In this document: piece by piece, positions 58,997 to 64,000 of the stretch | How positions within the stretch are numbered: the stretch's first letter is position 1 | Layout of the letters: each line of letters opens with the position of its first letter | Assembly: GCF_022201045.2 (NCBI RefSeq) | Contig: NC_068560.1 | Span: forward strand, 33,691,001-33,755,000 | DNA from: Citrus sinensis | Taxonomy: Eukaryota; Streptophyta; Magnoliopsida; Sapindales; Rutaceae | Direction: 5' to 3' | DNA length: 64,000 bases | Translations under genes and position numbers: made by a program | The notes under the pieces: model-generated | Seen by the model: the letters and a program-made list of their open reading frames with translations, nothing else | Databases searched by the model: none | What the model was told of the DNA's origin: nothing

Positions 58997-59068
58997 AGGT
59001 CCTACCGGGAGTCGAACCCAGGTCGCTGGATTCAAAGTCCAGAGTGCTAACCACTACACCATAGAACC
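58997..59068 (-). tRNA. tRNA-Gln (anticodon UUG)
   Basis: 72 bases on the minus strand. The 7-bp acceptor stem pairs GGTTCTA with TAGGACC (one G-U pair) and leaves a T discriminator. The D-arm has TAGTGGTTAGCA (Box A), the anticodon stem CTGGA/TCCAG encloses a loop with TTG, and the T-arm has GGTTCGACTCC (Box B). No intron. A run of seven T follows the 3' end on the minus strand, a Pol III terminator. Standard nuclear glutamine tRNA of plants. Confidence 0.93.
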
Positions 59069-59548
59069 ATTTGCACTAAATCTTTCCCAAAATAATCTCA
59101 ATCTCTGTACTTTTTGTTGATTCTACTTCCTCCTCCTCCTCCTCCAGCTCTCATAGGGTCTTCTAACAGTTGCATTCCTTTGCATCCTACAAACAATCCT
59201 TGGAGCTGCTGCCACCACTCGCCCCAATCAATCATGAAATACAATGAAATCAATTGAATACAAAAATTAATTACCCCTTTAATACAACATAATGTAATAA
59301 GCATGGTTCAAATTGTTGACGACAAAATTCAAGTGCCTAACAACAGAAGGTTAACAAACACCCCCTCAAACTAGGAAGATCTTGTGTGGTCTGGCCATTA
59401 GCGATTTAGCATTAGACAAAAGTAAAACAAAATATGCTGACAAATGTATTGTTGAGATCAAAACACTTCTGGGAGTCCCTTTCTTATAATTCCTTGAGAA
59501 TTTGTAAAAGGAAATTGGATGCCGAACAATCACAATCTGCCTAGCCTT
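59069..59548. other. Spacer upstream of tRNA-Gln and downstream of the helicase gene
   Basis: 480 bp containing the 3' UTR of the helicase gene and the 5' flank of the tRNA gene. A (TCC)n run is at 59128-59144. A stretch near 59340-59375 (AACACCCCCTCAAACTAGGAAG) hints at a retrotransposon fragment but is too short to call. Confidence 0.4.
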
Positions 59549-62500
59549 TTATTTTCTAGGCTTCCCTCGTTTTCCATTTTTACTAAATTTTTTACCCTTC
59601 TGGGTTTTGCCCTTCATAAAAGCTATTCTATCTGCCTTTTTCTGCCTCTCCTTTCGAACTTGATCAAGATCTTTAATTTCTGAACGCACGTGAGCATTAG
59701 GTACTGAACGCTGCTGATTCTTGCCCCCTCTGAACTTTCTATTATTCCCACCTAGATGACGGCCTCCTGCAGATAGAAATTTTTTCCATAAATTAGATAT
59801 TCCATCCTCACAACGTCTAATTAGTTTTTAAGTCGCACAAGCAGGCAGTCAAGATCCATTATAAAAATTATTTCAAGGCAAATAAAGGCGAAAAAAGATT
59901 ATAACAGCGAACCAGTATTGCCCCTCCAACAGCAAGTTAATGCAAAGAACAAAGGAGCTTCCAATTTCAGTTTCAGATCATTACCTGGCACGCTCGTGGT
60001 TTCCTCAGCATTCCCTTCATTGCTTGCTCCTTTAAGATATACTTTCTTGTGAGACCGTTCTTTCCATTTCTTGTATATCCCAGTTTTAGTAGCTTTTACT
60101 TGCGCACCACTCTCTGTCTTTACCACCTGCACAAAAAGAAAGAAAGAATGATCAAAAAGGGTGAAAACTCCTGAGCATCTCGAATCCTTTTACAGTGGAT
60201 AATTGCAAATGATCAAGTTATGTAGGAAAAATACCCAAAGATGCAGTTAAAGGAAGAGAGTTCAAAAAGGTACCTTTCCACTAGCAGAAACACGTTCACC
60301 ATTGTTCAACTTGATGTACTTTTTACCCCTCTGCCACCAAGTATGCAAGTATATTCGTAAGGAAAATAACAAAAATTAAAAAATAAAAATAAAAAGCCAA
60401 CAATCAACATTGAATCACCTTATCCCAATGATACACTTGTTTCTGTTTCTGCAATCCCCCACTATCATCTGCAACTAGATCTAAAACAGCAGCTTCCAAC
60501 CTAAAAATATAATTAGCATCAATCAATGACAATGCTCAATAATTCAAAAATAGCACTTCACATCTTGATGCAATTTAAGATCAAAACTGAACAGGAAATT
60601 TTCAGTGCTTTTCAGTTCTGGGTAGGGGAGTTAAAAGCTAAATGCAGTCACACTGCAACACTCAAACAAGCATCTACATGCACATGATATGCATATTGAA
60701 GCAAATGAACTACCAAAACATCCATAACATAGAAGCAATAGATTGCTGATCACCAAGACTCCCGCACTGACCTGGACCATGGGACCGCCCCAGCCAGGCC
60801 CTAAACTGGGGTTTCAGTTGGGCGCCCCAACCCCATGACCCATTAGACAACAACAGGTGGAATTTTAAGCTCACAAGAAGAAAGCAATAGTTTTTAAAGT
60901 CAGGCACTCACACTTTTGAATTTCATCTCATGCTGAATGTCCATTTTGCATGAATATATTAAAATCCACAAGGAGATGAGCGCATCACAGTATTTCAGAT
61001 TAACTCTTACCTATTTAATCCAAACCCTTGGTCAGATCTCACTGAGAGGCCAGCTTCCATATGCTGAAAACAAAGTGCATATGCAAAATAGTTAGTCGAG
61101 TTATTAAGTTCAAGATATGCGTTAGAACATACTCTATAACTGAAACCTTGTGATCACAATCTGAAATATAAGATAAAAGAACTCTTTGGCAAAACGGACA
61201 TCAAAGGATATGAGAAGATACTTACATGATTTGTTGGCACTGAACTTATAAAGTACTCCTCATCTTTGAATGTCTTTGCCTTTCTTTTAGAACCATGAGT
61301 TTCTAACATTCACCAAAAGAATCAAAACATAAAGTGTCAGACAGAAAATAATTTTATGTTTGCAATAATATGTTTACTTTATGAAGTATAACTAGTTTAG
61401 AGAAAAATCTAATTCAGTACAATCATTTACTTGTTCAAAATGGTTTGCTTCTCTGTATTGTTTTGCTTGTACTTGAAATTGATGTTTACTCATGTCTTTC
61501 TTTATAATCTTCCTTCTTTAAGTAATTAGTTTCATTTATTGATATAAGGAAATGGCAATGCTCAACATCTAAGCAAGCATTGACAATTAGGAGGACAATA
61601 AAAGCTTCTCATATTGAGTTCAATTTCCTGACAGTTTTTTTTTTACTAAACTATGGAACAAAATGCATTTTAAGTTAGGCCAGTGAGCGCAGGTCTTCCT
61701 AATTCAGGAAGACCAAGAGCGCATAGTGCGGCTTTGTCTAAGGGCATTTAGTAATCGTAGTGAGTTCATTTTTTGATATAAGGAAACAGCAATGCTCAAT
61801 ATCTAAGCAAACATTGACAATTAGGAGGACAATAAAGCTTCTCATATTGAGTTCAATTTCCTGAAAGATTTTTTTTTTTCAAATTGACTTAAATATGAAA
61901 CAAAATGCATTTTGTAAAAACTCTCATATGGTAGAAAATTGGACAAGAAAAAAACACCTTTTATCTCCTTAGCCATCGAAGAATCTGCTTCAAGTTCAAC
62001 TTCCTGAAAAATACCAAAGATTTCATTTAGCTAAACACAAGAAATCATAAAGGACACTAAATTACCATTGACAAAAATCATGAAATAATATTATTTAGGA
62101 ATAATCGTCAATCAATATGAAGAAAACCAACAAGATCCAAGCCACAGCCAGCAGTGTTTATTGTCCAACCCTTATAACTAATAAGTTTTGGACCCAAGGT
62201 AAAGGTCCTTAGGGCCATAGGAGCAAACTTTTAGCATGCCTACCTTTTGAGATATGGGTAAATTACAGATTTGACTGGACAGGTGGCAATAAACTTAAAA
62301 GTATTAATATATGTGCCATGCAAAAATCTTGTGATGATATAGGATAAAGCAGTTTCCAGTGATATGTATCCAGTATTGACATAAATTTCAAGATGCACAA
62401 GAAAGGTTTACCTTTTCCATACTTTTGCTAGAACGCTGCTGATGCACCAAATTAATGATCTTCTCATGAACTGCTCTCTTCTTCTTCATCACATCAACCC

Positions 62501-64000
62501 ATTGACTAGATGGACCCTGCAATTCAGTTGGGTAAGGTAGACACAACATATCAGCTGGTGGAGAAAACAATTGTACATATAAAATAGGGAATATACAAAA
62601 TATACAAACGAGCACAAGAAAATACCCACATTTACAGGCAAACAGCATTGCTATGAGTAAATTTTCAATAAATGCAAAGCATTATTCTCCTATGTTGCAT
62701 TACAAGAATAAAATGAGAGATCTTAGTGTATAACAACATATGGATGGAGAGATAGAAGGACATAGGAATCAAAAGTAGTATTTTGCAAGGTAGCAGATCT
62801 CTTTGGGTGTAAGTAGATTGGTCGAAAGAGATAGGCCTCAAGGTTTGGGCCACGAATATTCTAATAAAACATTGTCTCTAAACACAAACATAACTCTGAG
62901 CTGCACAAGCTTGAAACCTTGACAAATCACAATTTGATAATATTCACTTCCACCGGAATAACTAGGTCACAACTTCTCAATTCATACTATTTTCTCAAAC
63001 ATATATACTCTTCAATTTTGTCTGTTCAATAACAAATAAATAAATAAATAAATAAAATTGTGAGATAACAATCACTATCATCTTATGGTACTGTTTCTTC
63101 AAGACCCAAGGTTGGTTGGCAGTATGGGAGTGAGAATGTTTCATAAAGGAGTGGCGAGCACATCAAGTATAGTGAATCTGCTAAGTAAATTAAAGGAAGA
63201 AGAATCCGAGAGTTGGTTTGAATTCATAAAGTTTGAGATGTGAGACTTTATGAATTTGACAAACTTCAAGTTAACAAGAAAGTAGCAGTAAAAGTAACAG
63301 AGTTAAGATGCTTTTTAAAGGCTTCAAGCTCCAAATTTTATCATGAAAGCCAGTCATCGGCATAAATAAAACATAAAAAGACATAGAATCCAAATGCTGA
63401 TCGTCAATGACAAGTAAAGAATAATTAGAAGCTAAGATAGAATATGAACGAGGAACCATTACTATAGTAAATGCAATAGAGATAGTGACTTTCTAAGTAT
63501 CTACATCTTAAGTCATAAAATACGAGATGTTACCTGCAGATGCTTTGATCTGGCTGCTTCACCTTCAGCTTCCAGAATTGTCTGCTTTGGCCTAATAGCA
63601 TATATCAGTCAGTGTTGCGTTAAAATTTTTTGCAACATCAGATTCAGAGAGAAGACAAAGAAAACCAATCCATGTATAATGTTTTAGCATAAGCATAGCA
63701 CAGACCTGAAAGCCTTCAAACGTTCAGAAAAGGCCAGTGCCATCAATTCACCACCTTCCAGAACATTTTTGAACATAGGATGCAATCCTTCGCGTGGTAA
63801 ATCTTTCCCTCTTCTAATAGACTCCTTTGAAGGTAATGGTTTTGTCTTTGAATACAAGCGGAAAGCATTTGTACAAGTTCTCTGCAAAGAATTCAGATCC
63901 GCAGACGAATCAATGATTTCTCGAACTCGGTCTGAAACAAGATCAATGACTGTCTGAGGAAATCGCCCATAGATAGTTTCTCCATTTGCAATGGCTTGAT
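59549..64000 (-). CDS. RH29: DEAD-box RNA helicase 29/DBP10 type, C-terminal part (runs off window)
   Basis: Minus strand, 5' end beyond 64000. Exons from 5' to 3': 63706-64000 (partial), 63534-63591, 62412-62516, 61958-62003, 61226-61302, 61011-61063, 60419-60500, 60274-60330, 59985-60126, 59549-59766; 376 aa visible; all introns GT-AG and all phases agree. The helicase core lies outside the window. The visible part starts [20 protein letters not shown] and includes the DBP10 C-terminal domain ([64 protein letters not shown]) and a basic Gly/Arg/Lys-rich tail. Yeast Dbp10 and plant RH29 act in 60S ribosome assembly in the nucleolus. At1g77030 is RH29 in Arabidopsis (memory) and follows the DnaJ gene there, as here. 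Confidence 0.9.
61531..61913. repeat. Direct duplication inside an RH29 intron with hairpin spacer
   Basis: A unit of about 140-150 bp at 61531-61671 is repeated at 61765-61913 with about 90% identity (shared GATATAAGGAAA, CATTGACAATTAGGAGGACA, CTCATATTGAGTTCAATTTC). The spacer contains a hairpin: GGTCTTCCT (61692-61700) pairs with AGGAAGACC (61706-61714), with GCGC on either side. It lies in the intron between exons 61226-61302 and 61958-62003. Confidence 0.85.

Noticed and set aside
1-64000. CRISPR arrays, prophage, bacterial operons or biosynthetic clusters
   Set aside because: No short spaced repeats with unique spacers and no such gene families. The gene structures are plant nuclear.

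Overview
This is a 64 kb stretch of a plant nuclear genome, almost certainly a eudicot. The evidence is AT-rich, T/A-tract-rich intergenic DNA, genes split by short GT-AG introns, intronless PLS-type pentatricopeptide repeat (PPR) genes, a nuclear tRNA-Gln, plant tRNA-derived SINEs, and proteins that match Arabidopsis families closely as I remember them. A woody rosid such as Citrus would fit, but that is only an impression. There is no bacterial, plastid or viral operon here.

Layout. 0-3.6 kb: repeats and no gene. 3.6-4.9 kb (-): a two-exon plant protein of unknown function. 10.5-19.2 kb (+): three intronless PPR genes in a row, resembling At3g26540, At1g77010 and At1g43980. 22.7-26.7 kb (+): a nine-exon gene for the E1-alpha subunit of branched-chain 2-oxoacid dehydrogenase. 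27.5-32.7 kb (+): a ten-exon USP-like domain plus kinase. 32.7-42.8 kb: mostly non-coding, with a probable LTR relic and the leader of the next gene. 42.8-46.0 kb (+): a seven-exon ACT-repeat (ACR) protein. 46-52.5 kb: a repeat-rich gap with SINEs and a hAT-like MITE. 53.2-55.3 kb (+): an SKP2-type F-box/LRR protein. 56.0-58.5 kb (-): a ten-exon DnaJ-X family J-protein. 59.0 kb (-): tRNA-Gln(UUG). 59.5-64 kb (-): the C-terminal half of a DBP10/RH29-type DEAD-box helicase that runs off the window.

The genes are independent housekeeping and regulatory genes, not one pathway: organelle RNA processing (PPRs), mitochondrial Leu/Ile/Val breakdown (E1-alpha), ubiquitin ligase substrate choice (SKP2), amino-acid sensing (ACR), co-chaperone function (DnaJ) and ribosome biogenesis (RH29). 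From memory, the set ACR3 - SKP2B - PPR - DnaJ - RH29 corresponds to neighbouring Arabidopsis loci At1g76990 to At1g77030, and E1-alpha/SKP2A to At1g21400/At1g21410. The window therefore looks like an unduplicated version of a block that is split in Arabidopsis.

I did not find a new multi-gene system. The most unusual signals are three GC-AG introns in the single DnaJ gene, a full-length SINE with a 19-bp target-site duplication, a second SINE family with three antisense copies, two MITE-like foldback elements with target-site duplications, and a tRNA-Leu-like relic. Exon joins were worked out by hand from splice-site consensus, reading frame and family conservation.
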